Shown: piece after piece, positions 41,268-50,465 of the stretch | How positions within the stretch are numbered: position 1 is the first letter of the stretch | Layout: each line of letters starts with the position of its first letter | Assembly: GCF_000243095.1 (NCBI RefSeq) | Contig: NZ_AHJE01000100.1 | Coordinates: forward strand, 1 to 52,350 | Origin: Cupriavidus basilensis OR16 | GTDB lineage: Bacteria > Pseudomonadota > Gammaproteobacteria > Burkholderiales > Burkholderiaceae | DNA: 52,350 bases | Reading direction: 5' to 3' | Made by a program: the position numbers and the translations under genes | Notes under the pieces: model-generated | What the model was told of the DNA's origin: nothing | Database searches by the model: none | The model's input: the letters and a program-made list of their open reading frames with translations, nothing else

Positions 41268-42754
41268 TTACTGCGTGGTCGCCGCCGGCTTGGTGTCGGC
41301 CGAGGCCACCGGACCGGTCTCGCTCAGGCCACCGCCAAGCGACCGGTACAGGTCGATGGCATTGTTCAGGCGTAGTTGCCGCGCCTGGATCAGGGCCTGG
41401 TCGGCAGCGAACAGCTGCCGCTGCGAGTCGAGCTGGTCAAGCTGGCTGGCCACGCCATTCCTGAAGCGCATCGTCGATAACTCGTAGCGTGCTGCCTCGG
41501 CGTTGCGCACCTGCTCCTGGCTGGTTACCTGCTCTTCCAGCGTGCCGCGCGCGACCAGTGCATCCGCCACTTCCGCGAAGGCCGTCTGGATGGTCTTCTC
41601 GTAGTTGGCGATCTGGATGTTCTTGCGCGTCTTGGTCAGGTCCAGGTTGGACAGGTTGCGGCCGTAGTCGAAGATCGGCAGCACCAGCTGCGGTGCGAAC
41701 GACCACGCGCCGGTGCCGGAATCGAACAGGCTCGAGAAGGTCGGGCTGATCGCGCCGGCATTGGCGGTGAGCGTGATGCGCGGGAAGAACGCCGCGCGCG
41801 CCGCGCCGATATTGGCGTTGGCGGAGAGCAACAGCTGCTCGGCCTGGCGGATGTCGGGACGCTGCTCGAGCAGGTCCGACGGCAGCCCGGCCGGGATGTC
41901 GCTGATGATGCGCTCGTCCGACAAGCTCATCGCCGCAGGCAGGTTCTCGATGGTGCCAAGGGGCTTGCCCACCAGCACTTCGAGCGCGTTCTGCGCCTGC
42001 GCGCGCTGGCGTGCCAGCTGCGCGGCGGAGACGCGAGCCTGCGCCACCAGCGATTCGTTGTCACGCAGATCCAGCGCCGATGTGGCGCCCGCATCGAAGC
42101 GTTGCTTGGCCAGGCTCAGCGTGTACTCGCGCGTCTTCAGCGTGTTCTGCGCCAACTCATACTGCTCGGCGAAGGAGCGCTCCGACAGATACGCCTTGGC
42201 GACTTCCGAGACCAGCGAGATCTGCGCGGAACGGCGTGCTTCCTCGGTGGCGAAGTACTGCGACAGCGCTGCGTTGGTGAGGCTGCGCACACGGCCGAAG
42301 AAGTCCAGCTCGTAGGACGCTATCGAGCCGCCCGCCTGGAAGTACTCGGAGACGAACGGCTTGCCCGTGGCCGACTGCAAGCCGACTGCAAGGCCGGGGT
42401 ACGCGAACGGTTGAAACCGCCAGTGGCGTTCACCGTGGGCAGCAGGTCGGAGCGCTGCACCTGGTACAGCGCGCGCGCTTCCTCGATGCGCAGCGCGGCG
42501 GTGCGCAGGTCGCGGTTGTTCTCCAGCGAAGTGGCGATGAATGCTTGCAGGCGCGGGTCGCGGAAGAACTCGCGCCAGCCGATCTCGCTCGCTCGGCGGG
42601 TTTCGCCGGTCTTCACTTCGGCGGCCGCATAGCCTTCCGGCGCAGCCGGGAAGCTGGTGGCCACCGGCGGGGCAGGGCGTTCATAAACGGGTGCCAGTGT
42701 GCAACCCGAGAGGACGCCCGCCACCAGCAACAGCGTGGTCAGTGTCTTTGTCAT
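41268..42754 (-). pseudogene. RND outer-membrane channel lipoprotein, broken by 11-bp duplication
   Basis: The frame from ATG 42754 has a lipoprotein signal (LVAGVLSGC, Cys18) and the OprM/NodT-type N-domain (WREFFRDPRLQAFIATSLENNRDLRTAALRIEEARALYQVQRSDLLP), then stops at 42320. The rest continues in another frame from LQSATGKPFVSEYF to the end at 41268, with TolC-type motifs such as LAKQRFDAGATSALDL and LRNA-like helices. An exact tandem 11-bp duplication at 42370-42391 shifts the frame, and removing one unit restores PALQSATGKPF. The channel is inactive as given, unless slippage restores the frame. It follows acrB by one base. Confidence 0.88.
42370..42391. repeat. Exact 11-bp tandem duplication in the efflux channel gene
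   Basis: GCCGACTGCAA occurs twice without a gap (42370-42380 and 42381-42391). One copy too many shifts the reading frame of the outer-membrane channel gene. Confidence 0.95.
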
Positions 42755-42755
42755 G

Positions 42756-45700
42756 TCAGATTCCTTCCTTGGGTTCGAGCCCTTGCTCGTTCAGCATCTG
42801 CTCGCGCTTGCTGCCCTTGAAGCGGCTACGGATCACCACGAAGAACACCGGCACCAGGAAAATCGCCAGCACCGTGGCGGTGATCATGCCGCCGATCACG
42901 CTGGTACCGATGGCGCGCTGGCCACCCGAGCCCGCGCCGGAGGCGATCGCCAGCGGCAGCACGCCCAGGATAAAGGCCATCGAGGTCATCAGGATCGGGC
43001 GGAACCGCAGGTGCACGGCTTCGAGCGTAGCGTCGATGACACTGCGGCCCTGCGCCTGCAGATCCTTGGCGAATTCCACGATCAGGATGGCGTTCTTCGC
43101 CGACAAGCCAATGGTCGCGATCAGGCCCACCTTGAAGTACACGTCGTTGGGCATGCCGCGCAAGGTCACGCCGAGCAGCGCGCCGAGCACGCCGAGCGGC
43201 ACCACCAGCAGCACCGCGACCGGGATCGACCAGCTCTCATAGAGCGCGGCCAGGCACAGGAACACGATGATCAGCGACAGCGTGTACAGCATCGGCTCTT
43301 GCGAACCGGCCAGGCGCTCTTCATACGACTGCCCGGACCACTCGAAGCCGAAGCCCGGCGGCAGCTTGGCGAAGTTCTCTTCCATGATCTTCATGGCTTC
43401 GCCGGTACTGCGCCCCGGTGCGGCCTGGCCCGCGATCTTCACTGCCGGCAGGCCGTTGTAGCGCTCCAGGCGCGGCGAGCCCATGATCCACTTGGAAGTG
43501 GCGAAGGCAGCGAACGCAACCATGTCGCCGTTCTTGTTCTTCACGCGCAGCTTGGTCAGGTCGTCGGGCAGCTTGCGGTCGTCGCCTTCCGCCTGGGCAA
43601 TCACCTTGCGCACACGGCCTTCATAGATGAAGTCGTTGACGTAGGAGGAGCCGAAGGCGATGGCCACCGTGGCGTTGATATTGGCCACCGAGACGCCCAG
43701 CGCGCGTGCCTTCTCGCGGTCGATGTCGATCTGCAGCTGCGGCGCGTCTTCCTGGCCTTCGGGGCGTACGCCCACCAGCGCAGGATTCTTCGCCGCCATG
43801 CCGAGCATCATGTTGCGCGCTTCCATCAGCTTGGCGTGACCCTGGCCGGTGCGGTCCTGCAGGCGGAAGTCGAAGCCCGAGGAGTTGCCCAGTTCAGAGA
43901 TCGCCGGCGGATTCAGCGGGAAGATGATGGCGTCCTTGATGAAGGAGAGGGCGCCAAAAGCCCGGCCAACCAGTGCCTGCGCGGTCTCGTCCTTGCCGCT
44001 GCGCTCCTTCCAGTCCTTCAGGCGCACGAACGCGATACCGCCGTTCTGGCCGCGGCCGAAGAAGGAGAAGCCCGCCACGGTGATCATCTGGTCCACCACC
44101 TTGGATTCCTTCTGCAGGTAGTAGTCCTCGATCTGCTTGAGCACGCCGATGGTGCGTTCCTGCGTGGCGCCGTTGGGCAGCTGCACCACCGTGATCATGT
44201 AGCCCTGGTCTTCCTCGGGCAGGAAGGAGGAGGGCAGGCGCTTGAACAGCACCACCATGCCGACGACGATGAGCGCGTAGATGATCAGGTAGCGTCCGGC
44301 GCGCGCCAGGATGCGGCCCACCATGCTCTGGTAGCCGGTGGCGGCGCGTGCGAAGGTGCGGTTGAACCAGCCGAAGAAACCCTTCTTCTCGTGGTGGTGG
44401 CCAGCCTCGACCGGCTTGAGCAACGTGGCGCACAGCGCCGGCGTGAGCGTCAAGGCCAGCAGCGCCGAGAACGCGATCGACGCGATCAGCGACAGCGAGA
44501 ACTGGCGGTAGATGTTACCCACCGAGCCAGAGAAGAACGCCATCGGGATGAACACCGCGGTCAGCACCAGCGTAATGCCGATGATGGCGCCGGTGATCTG
44601 GCCCATGGCCTTGCGCGTGGCGTCGCGTGGCGAGAGTCCTTCCTCGCTCATGATCCGCTCGACGTTTTCCACCACCACGATCGCATCGTCCACCAGGATA
44701 CCGATCGCCAGCACCATGCCGAACATGGTCAGCACGTTGATGGAGAAGCCGAAGGCCAGCAGCATGCCGGTGGTGCCCAGCAGGGCCACCGGCACCACCA
44801 CGGTCGGGATGATGGTGGCGCGGATGTTCTGCAGGAACAGGTACATCACCAGGAACACCAGCACCACGGCTTCGACCAGGGTCTTGATCACTTCCTCGAT
44901 CGAGATCTTGACGAAGGCCGAGGTGTCGTAAGGCACGGAGTACTGGTAGTCGGACGGGAAGAACTTGGAGAGCTCTTCCATCTTGGCGCGCACCGCGGTG
45001 GCGGTGGCCAGCGCATTGCCGCTCGGGGCCAGCTTGATGGCGATAGCCGCCGAGGCCTTGCCGTTGGTACGGGCCAGCGTGGAGTAATCGGCACCGCCGA
45101 GTTCGACGCGGCCGATGTCCTTGATGCGCACCGAGGAGCCATCCGGGTTCGTGCGCAGCAAGATGTTGGCGAACTGCTCCGGCGTGGTGAGGCGGCTCTC
45201 GGTGGTGACGGTGGCGTTGAGCTCGGTGCCCTTGGGTGACGGCGTGCCGCCCAGTTCGCCCACGGCGACCTGGACGTTCTGCTCCGAGATGGCGGCGGTG
45301 ACGTCCTGCGGGGTCAGGTTGAAACCGGTCAGCTTGGCCGGATCCACCCAGATGCGCATGGCGTACTCGGTGCCGAACAGGTCGGCCTGGCCCACGCCCG
45401 GCACGCGGCGGATCGAATCGATCACGCTGGACGAGATGTAGTTGCCCAGCTGGATGGCGTCGGCCTGCCCGGACTTGGACGCGACCGTCAGGAACATCAT
45501 GTAGTTGTTCCCGGCCTTGTCCACACGCACGCCCTGCTGGCGCACTTCCGCCGGCAGGCGCGCTTCCACGCGCTTGAGACGGTTCTGCACCTCGACCGAG
45601 TTCAGGTCGATGTTGGAGCCCGGCTGGAAGGCGATCGTGATCGTCGACAGGCCGGTGGCTTCGCTGGTGGAGTTGTAGTACAGCAGCCCGGGGATGCCGT

Positions 45701-45908
45701 TGAGCTCTTGCTCGATCACCGTGGTGACCGAGTCTTCAAGCGTCTTGGCGGATGCGCCCGGATAGGTCGCCGTGACCGAGATCGTCGGCGGGGCGATGTT
45801 GGGGTACTGGGCGATCGGCAGTTGCACCACCGACAGCAAGCCCCCCAGCACGATGATCAGCGCAAGCACCCACGCGAACACCGGCCGGTCAATGAAAAAC
45901 TTGGCCAT
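42756..45908 (-). CDS. acrB: AcrB-type RND multidrug efflux permease
   Basis: The 1050-residue protein has the usual length and layout of hydrophobe/amphiphile efflux RND pumps: twelve transmembrane segments, two large periplasmic loops, FFIDRPVFAWVLALIIVLGG at the start, GILVDDAIVVVENVERIM with the paired Asp of TM4 (about residues 405-410), and GLSAKNAILIVEFAKDL with the TM10 Lys. These residues carry the proton relay. It works with the AcrA-type adaptor upstream and the channel gene downstream to export drugs or solvents across the envelope. The symbol follows the AcrAB naming, and BpeB or TtgB could equally be used. Confidence 0.95.
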   Translation of the reverse strand: MAKFFIDRPVFAWVLALIIVLGGLLSVVQLPIAQYPNIAPPTISVTATYPGASAKTLEDSVTTVIEQELNGIPGLLYYNSTSEATGLSTITIAFQPGSNIDLNSVEVQNRLKRVEARLPAEVRQQGVRVDKAGNNYMMFLTVASKSGQADAIQLGNYISSSVIDSIRRVPGVGQADLFGTEYAMRIWVDPAKLTGFNLTPQDVTAAISEQNVQVAVGELGGTPSPKGTELNATVTTESRLTTPEQFANILLRTNPDGSSVRIKDIGRVELGGADYSTLARTNGKASAAIAIKLAPSGNALATATAVRAKMEELSKFFPSDYQYSVPYDTSAFVKISIEEVIKTLVEAVVLVFLVMYLFLQNIRATIIPTVVVPVALLGTTGMLLAFGFSINVLTMFGMVLAIGILVDDAIVVVENVERIMSEEGLSPRDATRKAMGQITGAIIGITLVLTAVFIPMAFFSGSVGNIYRQFSLSLIASIAFSALLALTLTPALCATLLKPVEAGHHHEKKGFFGWFNRTFARAATGYQSMVGRILARAGRYLIIYALIVVGMVVLFKRLPSSFLPEEDQGYMITVVQLPNGATQERTIGVLKQIEDYYLQKESKVVDQMITVAGFSFFGRGQNGGIAFVRLKDWKERSGKDETAQALVGRAFGALSFIKDAIIFPLNPPAISELGNSSGFDFRLQDRTGQGHAKLMEARNMMLGMAAKNPALVGVRPEGQEDAPQLQIDIDREKARALGVSVANINATVAIAFGSSYVNDFIYEGRVRKVIAQAEGDDRKLPDDLTKLRVKNKNGDMVAFAAFATSKWIMGSPRLERYNGLPAVKIAGQAAPGRSTGEAMKIMEENFAKLPPGFGFEWSGQSYEERLAGSQEPMLYTLSLIIVFLCLAALYESWSIPVAVLLVVPLGVLGALLGVTLRGMPNDVYFKVGLIATIGLSAKNAILIVEFAKDLQAQGRSVIDATLEAVHLRFRPILMTSMAFILGVLPLAIASGAGSGGQRAIGTSVIGGMITATVLAIFLVPVFFVVIRSRFKGSKREQMLNEQGLEPKEGI

Positions 45909-45938
45909 AACACTGGCTCCCTTCGAATTGCGCTGTGA

Positions 45939-47171
45939 TTAGCCCTGCTTGGCGTCCGACTTGTCAGCGGTCACCGCGGCAGGAGCCGAGGCTCCGCTGG
46001 CGGCCGGCTGCGCGGCGGGCGCCGAGGCGGCGGCGGTCTTCGAGACAAACGGCACGGCCTTGGCGGGCGCACCGACCTTGACCTTCTGCAAGCCCTCGAC
46101 GATCACCTTCTCGCCACCCTTCAGGCCCTCGGTGACGATCCAGTTCTCGCCAATGGCCTGAGGCGCCTTGACCGGCACCGCCGCGACGTTGCCGTCGCCG
46201 CCCACCACCATCACCGACGCGCCTTGCGCGTTGCGGATCAATGCGCGCTGCGGCACGGTCAGCGCGTTTTCGTCCATGCCCTGCTCGATCTTGACGCGCA
46301 CGAAGGTGCCCGACAGCAGCTCGCGCTTGGCATTGGGGAACTGCGCGCGCAGCGTGATGGCGCCGGTGGTCGGGTCTACCGTCATGTCCGAGAACAGCAG
46401 CTTGCCGGTTTGCTCGTACTCGTGGCCGTCCTCGATGAACAGGTGGACGCGGGCGCCGCCGTCGGCACCCTTGACCTTGCCGCTCTCGATGGCGCGGCGC
46501 AGCTTCATCACTTCGCTCGCGGGCTGGGTGAAGGTCACCCAGATCGGGTCGACCTGCTCGACGATGGTCAGCTTGGTGGCTTCGCCGCTGCCGACCAGCG
46601 CGCCTTCGGTCACCAGCGCGCGGCCCACGCGGCCGCTGATGGGCGCGGTGACGGCGGTGTAGCCGAGGTTGATCTGGGCGGTGGTAACGGCAGCCTTGGC
46701 CGAGGCGATGTCGGCGGTGGCCTGGCCCGCGGCCGCCACGGCTTCGTCGTATTCCTGCTTGCTCACCGCATTGACGGCGACCAGCGGCTTGTAGCGCTCG
46801 GCCTTCTGGCGCGCGGCTACGGCGTTGGCTTCGGCGCGGGCAAGGCTGGCCTTGGCCGATTCGAGCTGGGCCTGGTAGGGCGCGGGGTCGATCTTGAACA
46901 GCAACTGGCCGGCCTTGACCTCGCCGCCTTCCGTGTAGTTACGGGACAGCACGATGCCGGCGACCCGCGCCCGCACTTCTGCAGTGCGCACGCCTTCCAG
47001 GCGGCCCGGCAGTTCATTGATAACAGCGATCGTCGTGGGCGTGACGGTGACGACACCCACTTCCGGCGGCGGCATGGCGCCGCCCTGCGGCTTCTTTTCG
47101 CCACAGGCGGACAGCGCAAGCGCCGACAACACGGCCGCGGCAACGCAAGTGATACGTTGGGACTTCCTCAT
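45939..47171 (-). CDS. acrA: AcrA-type RND periplasmic adaptor lipoprotein
   Basis: The 410-residue protein has a lipoprotein signal with ALSAC (Cys23), then the lipoyl half-motifs VRARVAGIVLSRNYTEGGEVKAGQLLFKIDPAPYQAQL, a long coiled coil (SLARAEANAVAARQKAERYKPLVAVNAVSKQEYDEAV) and the beta-barrel domain. A low-complexity Ala/Ser/Pro tail closes it. It bridges permease and outer-membrane channel. The start at 47171 is favoured over an in-frame ATG at 47183 because the signal peptide begins there. It is the first gene of the minus-strand efflux operon, 30 bases ahead of acrB. Confidence 0.93.
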   Translation of the reverse strand: MRKSQRITCVAAAVLSALALSACGEKKPQGGAMPPPEVGVVTVTPTTIAVINELPGRLEGVRTAEVRARVAGIVLSRNYTEGGEVKAGQLLFKIDPAPYQAQLESAKASLARAEANAVAARQKAERYKPLVAVNAVSKQEYDEAVAAAGQATADIASAKAAVTTAQINLGYTAVTAPISGRVGRALVTEGALVGSGEATKLTIVEQVDPIWVTFTQPASEVMKLRRAIESGKVKGADGGARVHLFIEDGHEYEQTGKLLFSDMTVDPTTGAITLRAQFPNAKRELLSGTFVRVKIEQGMDENALTVPQRALIRNAQGASVMVVGGDGNVAAVPVKAPQAIGENWIVTEGLKGGEKVIVEGLQKVKVGAPAKAVPFVSKTAAASAPAAQPAASGASAPAAVTADKSDAKQG

Positions 47172-47440
47172 CGATAACCCCATGATGGCAATTTGAGATC
47201 GGCCGCATGCGCTCCCGGTGTCGTATCCGGATACGGCGCGGCCCACCGCTGGCATAAGGCACAGAGGCGGGCAAAAAGAGTAATGCTAGCCACAATCCGC
47301 AACACTTTCGTGGCTCATGCGACGAAAGGTTGCAAATTAGTAACGACAAGCCGACATGGCAGCGCGAACCGTGGAGAGGCGCGCGCCGCCGTCTGCCGCC
47401 CATCACGCCGATGGGCTGGCCGAAAGTCAGGCGAACGCGT

Positions 47441-47469
47441 ATTATATATACATTCAAGCATGTATGTAA
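47441..47469 (-). promoter_or_regulatory. acrA promoter with embedded AcrR-type operator
   Basis: On the minus strand, a -10 TATAAT (complement of 47441-47446) and a -35 TTACAT (complement of 47464-47469) are 17 bases apart. A near-perfect palindrome (arms TATATACAT and ATGTATGTA around six bases, 47445-47468) covers the promoter, and its arms match the E. coli AcrR operator half-sites TACATACAT/ATGTATGTA as I remember them. Binding of the TetR regulator here would block RNA polymerase. Confidence 0.75.
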
Positions 47470-47616
47470 GAACTTGTTGCAATGCGGCAATGGCCGCCCT
47501 ATATATTCACGTCCTAACGCGCCAGCGCGGCGCGCAAAGTGCAAGGCGGGCTTCATCGCCAGCACTCAGGGAGACAGAACCAGACCGGTCCTTCGTGGCC
47601 GGCACCAGAGAACATC

Positions 47617-48372
47617 ATGGTCAGACGCACCAAGGAAGAGGCGCTTGAAACACGCCATCGCATTCTCGACGCGGCCGAGGCGGTCTTTCACGCCCGCGGC
47701 GTTGCCCGCCCTTCGCTAGCCGATATCGCGGAGGCGGCCGGCGTGACGCGCGGCGCGATCTACTGGCACTTCAAGAACAAGAGCGATGTTTTCGCCGCGA
47801 TGTCCGACCGCGTCCACCTGCCGCTCGAGGCACTGTGCGAGCCGCAACGCATCGCCAGCCAGGAAGACCCGCTGGGCAGCATTCGCGACATCTGCGCCTT
47901 TGTGTTGCGCCAGACCGTGGAAAACCCGCAGTGGCGGCGCGTGTTCGAGATCGTCTTCCACAAGTGCGAGATGGTGGCGGACAACGGCGCTATCTTCGAG
48001 CGCCAGCGCCAGTCGCACCAGGAGGGCGCGGTGAAGATGCGCGAGCACCTGCGCATGGCGATGGAGCGCGGGCAGTTGCCGGCCGACCTCGACCTGGACC
48101 TTGCCGTCAACGTGTTCCACGCCTCGATTGGCGGCATGCTGTCCCACTGGCTGTTCGCCCCCGAGGATTTCGATCTCGAGAGCAATGCCGAGCGGGTGGC
48201 CGATGCCTTCATCGACACCCTCAAGCTGTCGCCGGCCTTGCGCCGGGGTTATGTGGCGCGTCCTGTGCCGAAGCTAGAGGAAGAAGTGGCCTCGATGTGC
48301 CAGGAGGCCAAGAAGAAGGCCGAGACCGAACAGGCCGCGCAAGCACTTGCCACCAAGGCGCTGCCCGGCTGA
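47617..48372 (+). CDS. acrR: AcrR-like TetR-family repressor of the efflux pump
   Basis: The 251-residue protein has the AcrR-type start RRTKEEALETRHRILDAAEAVFHARGVARPSLADIAEAAGVTRGAIYWHFKNKSDVFAAM, a close match to the conserved AcrR/TtgR helix-turn-helix, and the TetR_C_2-like ligand domain (VHLPLEALCEP, VENPQWRRVFEIVFHKCEMVAD). It is divergent from acrA and faces the palindrome at 47445-47468. It presumably represses the pump until a drug or solvent binds. The C-terminus is a charged Lys/Glu/Ala tail. ATG 47617 is chosen because the family starts here. Confidence 0.92.
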   Translation: MVRRTKEEALETRHRILDAAEAVFHARGVARPSLADIAEAAGVTRGAIYWHFKNKSDVFAAMSDRVHLPLEALCEPQRIASQEDPLGSIRDICAFVLRQTVENPQWRRVFEIVFHKCEMVADNGAIFERQRQSHQEGAVKMREHLRMAMERGQLPADLDLDLAVNVFHASIGGMLSHWLFAPEDFDLESNAERVADAFIDTLKLSPALRRGYVARPVPKLEEEVASMCQEAKKKAETEQAAQALATKALPG

Positions 48373-48395
48373 TCCCGCGGCGGCGCGAGCGCCGC

Positions 48396-49652
48396 TCAGC
48401 CCCGGACGGCCTCGCGCCAGCGCGCGAGGAAATTGCGCTTGCGCAGCGTGTCCTGCGCCGCCAGCAGGCCGGGGCCGACGCTGATCGGCTTGAGCGCGTA
48501 GCCGAGCCGCTCCGATAGCGCCGCGGCGGTGTGCACGCTGTCGGTGTCGGTACGGATCGTGTAGAGCTGCGAGGCGCTTTGCCCCAGCAACGTCTGGCCC
48601 GCGCGCGACAGCAGGAAATCCAGCCATAGGCGGGCCGCGTTGGGATGCGGCGCGCGGCGCGCGATGAAGGCCACGCGCGACATCACCAGCGTGTAGTCGC
48701 GCGGCGCGATCACATCGATCTCGGCCCCGCGCTCCATCAGCGACAGCGCGTACGAACCCAGCAGGTTGTAGCCCATCACGAATTCGCCGGAGGCGATGCG
48801 CTCGATCATGTTCGCGGTGGACGCCGACAACTGCACGCCGCAGCGCCCGAGCGCCTGGGCCAGGTACCAGAACTCGTCGCCCATGCGTGCGTCCTGCTGC
48901 GCCAGCAGGTAACCCACCCCGGACTTTTCCACATCGTAGGTCACCACCCGCTGGCGCCAGCGCGGCGTGTTCTCCTGCAGCAGGCGTGCCAGACCGGTGC
49001 GGCTGCGCGGCGGGCGCATGCCGGCAAAATGGCGGCGGTTGTAGACAATCACGGCGGGCTCGAAGGTGGTGCCCCAGGCTTCGTCGCGCCAGGCGGCCCA
49101 CGCCGGCAGGCCGGCCCGCTCGGGCGAGGCGTAGCGCAGGGCGTGGCCATCGTTGACGAGCTTGATCTGCAGGTCCATTGCCGTGCTCCACAGCACGTCG
49201 GCGTAGTCGGGGCCGCCCGCCTGGCCCGCGCCCAGGGCGGCGCTCTCGGCCAGGAAGCGGCTATTCAGCTCCAGCGTGTTGAGGTCCTGATAGCGCACCT
49301 TGATGCCCGGGTAGCGCGCCTCGAACGCGGCCAGCAGCGGCCGCGCGATCTCCGTGTCGGTGGAGGCATGGACGTTGACCGAGCCTTCCTGCACGGCCCG
49401 CGCGATGATCTCGGCATAGCTTGCCGGGTAGCCCGCCGGCACCGGCGGCACGGCCTGGGCATGCGCGCCGTGGCTCAGCCCCGCCGCCAGCGTGGCGGCC
49501 GTGGCGGTGACCAGCAGGCGTCGCCGGTCCAAGCTCGCGGGTGGTTCGGCGATCTTGGCGGGAGGCTGGGGGCGGGATGGGAAAGGGGGCAGCTTGCGCA
49601 AGGCGGGAACCATCGGTGGTGACATCGGTGGCCAGAAGGGGCCATGGCGCAC
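48396..49652 (-). CDS. Periplasmic ABC-type binding protein with Tat signal
   Basis: The 418-residue protein has a long N-terminus with RRRLLVTATAATLAAG, a twin-arginine-type signal, then a family-1/Fe3+-type binding-protein body (GSVNVHASTDTEIARPLLAAFEARYPGIKVRYQDLNT, DYADVLWSTAMDLQ, SGVGYLLAQQD and GYNLLGSYALSLMERGAEIDVIAPRDYTLVMSRVAFI). No permease or ATPase genes are adjacent. It is divergent from tctD by 138 bases and ends 23 bases from the convergent acrR gene. The start is uncertain: ATG at 49625 or 49613 would also keep the signal. The ligand is unknown. Confidence 0.82.
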   Translation of the reverse strand: MRHGPFWPPMSPPMVPALRKLPPFPSRPQPPAKIAEPPASLDRRRLLVTATAATLAAGLSHGAHAQAVPPVPAGYPASYAEIIARAVQEGSVNVHASTDTEIARPLLAAFEARYPGIKVRYQDLNTLELNSRFLAESAALGAGQAGGPDYADVLWSTAMDLQIKLVNDGHALRYASPERAGLPAWAAWRDEAWGTTFEPAVIVYNRRHFAGMRPPRSRTGLARLLQENTPRWRQRVVTYDVEKSGVGYLLAQQDARMGDEFWYLAQALGRCGVQLSASTANMIERIASGEFVMGYNLLGSYALSLMERGAEIDVIAPRDYTLVMSRVAFIARRAPHPNAARLWLDFLLSRAGQTLLGQSASQLYTIRTDTDSVHTAAALSERLGYALKPISVGPGLLAAQDTLRKRNFLARWREAVRG

Positions 49653-49790
49653 TCGCCGCGCGCAGCCCTGGGCGGAGGTATTATAAGCGCCCGCGGCGTG
49701 TCCTCGCGGCGGCGGCGGCCTTGCCAGCCATGGCGGCGGGGCCCTCGCGTTTTTTCAGAACGGACGCTTATCGAGCAGGGGAGGGCCGCC

Positions 49791-50465
49791 GTGCGCTTAT
49801 TGCTGGTGGAAGACGAGATTGAACTGGCGCGCTGGGTGGCGCGCGCCCTGGAGCAGGGTGGCTTCGTCATCGAGCACGTGGCCGATGGCCTGCAGGCTGA
49901 GGCGCGGTTGATGGCAGAGGAATACGACGTGGTGGTGCTCGACCTGCGCCTGCCCGGCAAGGACGGCCTGGCCGTGCTCAAGTCCATGCGCGGGCGCGAC
50001 GACCGCACCCCGGTGCTGATCCTGACCGCGCAGGACACGCTCGACGAGCGCGTGCGCGGGCTCAACCTCGGCGCCGACGATTACCTGCCCAAGCCCTTTG
50101 CCATTGCAGAGCTGGAAGCGCGCATCCTGGCGCTGATCCGGCGCAGCCGCGGCCGCGCCCATCCGCGCCTGCAGTGCGGCTCGCTGGTGTTCGACGGCGA
50201 GACCCGCAGCTTTTCGCTGGCCGGCGCGCCCCTGGCGCTCACGCCGCGCGAGTCGACGCTGCTGGGCGCGCTGCTGGCCAAGAGCGGCCAGCCGCTGACC
50301 AAGGCGCAACTGCTCGACAAGGTGTTCTCGCTCGATGCCGACGTCAGCCCCGATGCCATCGAAGTGCTGGTCTACCGGCTGCGCAAGAAGCTCTCGGGCC
50401 ACGGCGTGACCATCGTCACGCTGCGCGGCTTCGGCTACCTGCTGGAACCGGAAGGACAGCCCTGA
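49791..50465 (+). CDS. tctD: TctD-like OmpR-family response regulator
   Basis: The 224-residue protein begins with GTG at 49791 after a GGGGAGGG Shine-Dalgarno. The receiver domain has the acidic pocket VEDE, the phosphoacceptor Asp51 in VVLDLRLPGKDG and Lys in YLPKPF. An OmpR-type winged helix (LTPRESTLLGALLAKSGQPLTKAQLLDKVFS and VLVYRLRKKLSGHGVTIVTLRGFGYLL) follows. The stop overlaps the kinase start (TGATG), as in tctDE operons. It is expected to activate the tctCBA tricarboxylate transporter genes, the first of which starts at 52197. Confidence 0.93.
   Translation: MRLLLVEDEIELARWVARALEQGGFVIEHVADGLQAEARLMAEEYDVVVLDLRLPGKDGLAVLKSMRGRDDRTPVLILTAQDTLDERVRGLNLGADDYLPKPFAIAELEARILALIRRSRGRAHPRLQCGSLVFDGETRSFSLAGAPLALTPRESTLLGALLAKSGQPLTKAQLLDKVFSLDADVSPDAIEVLVYRLRKKLSGHGVTIVTLRGFGYLLEPEGQP

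Noticed and set aside
42699..45239. 846-codon open frame antisense to acrB
   Set aside because: It is a GC-rich shadow of the acrB coding strand, with His/Arg/Gln-rich low-complexity sequence and no recognised family.
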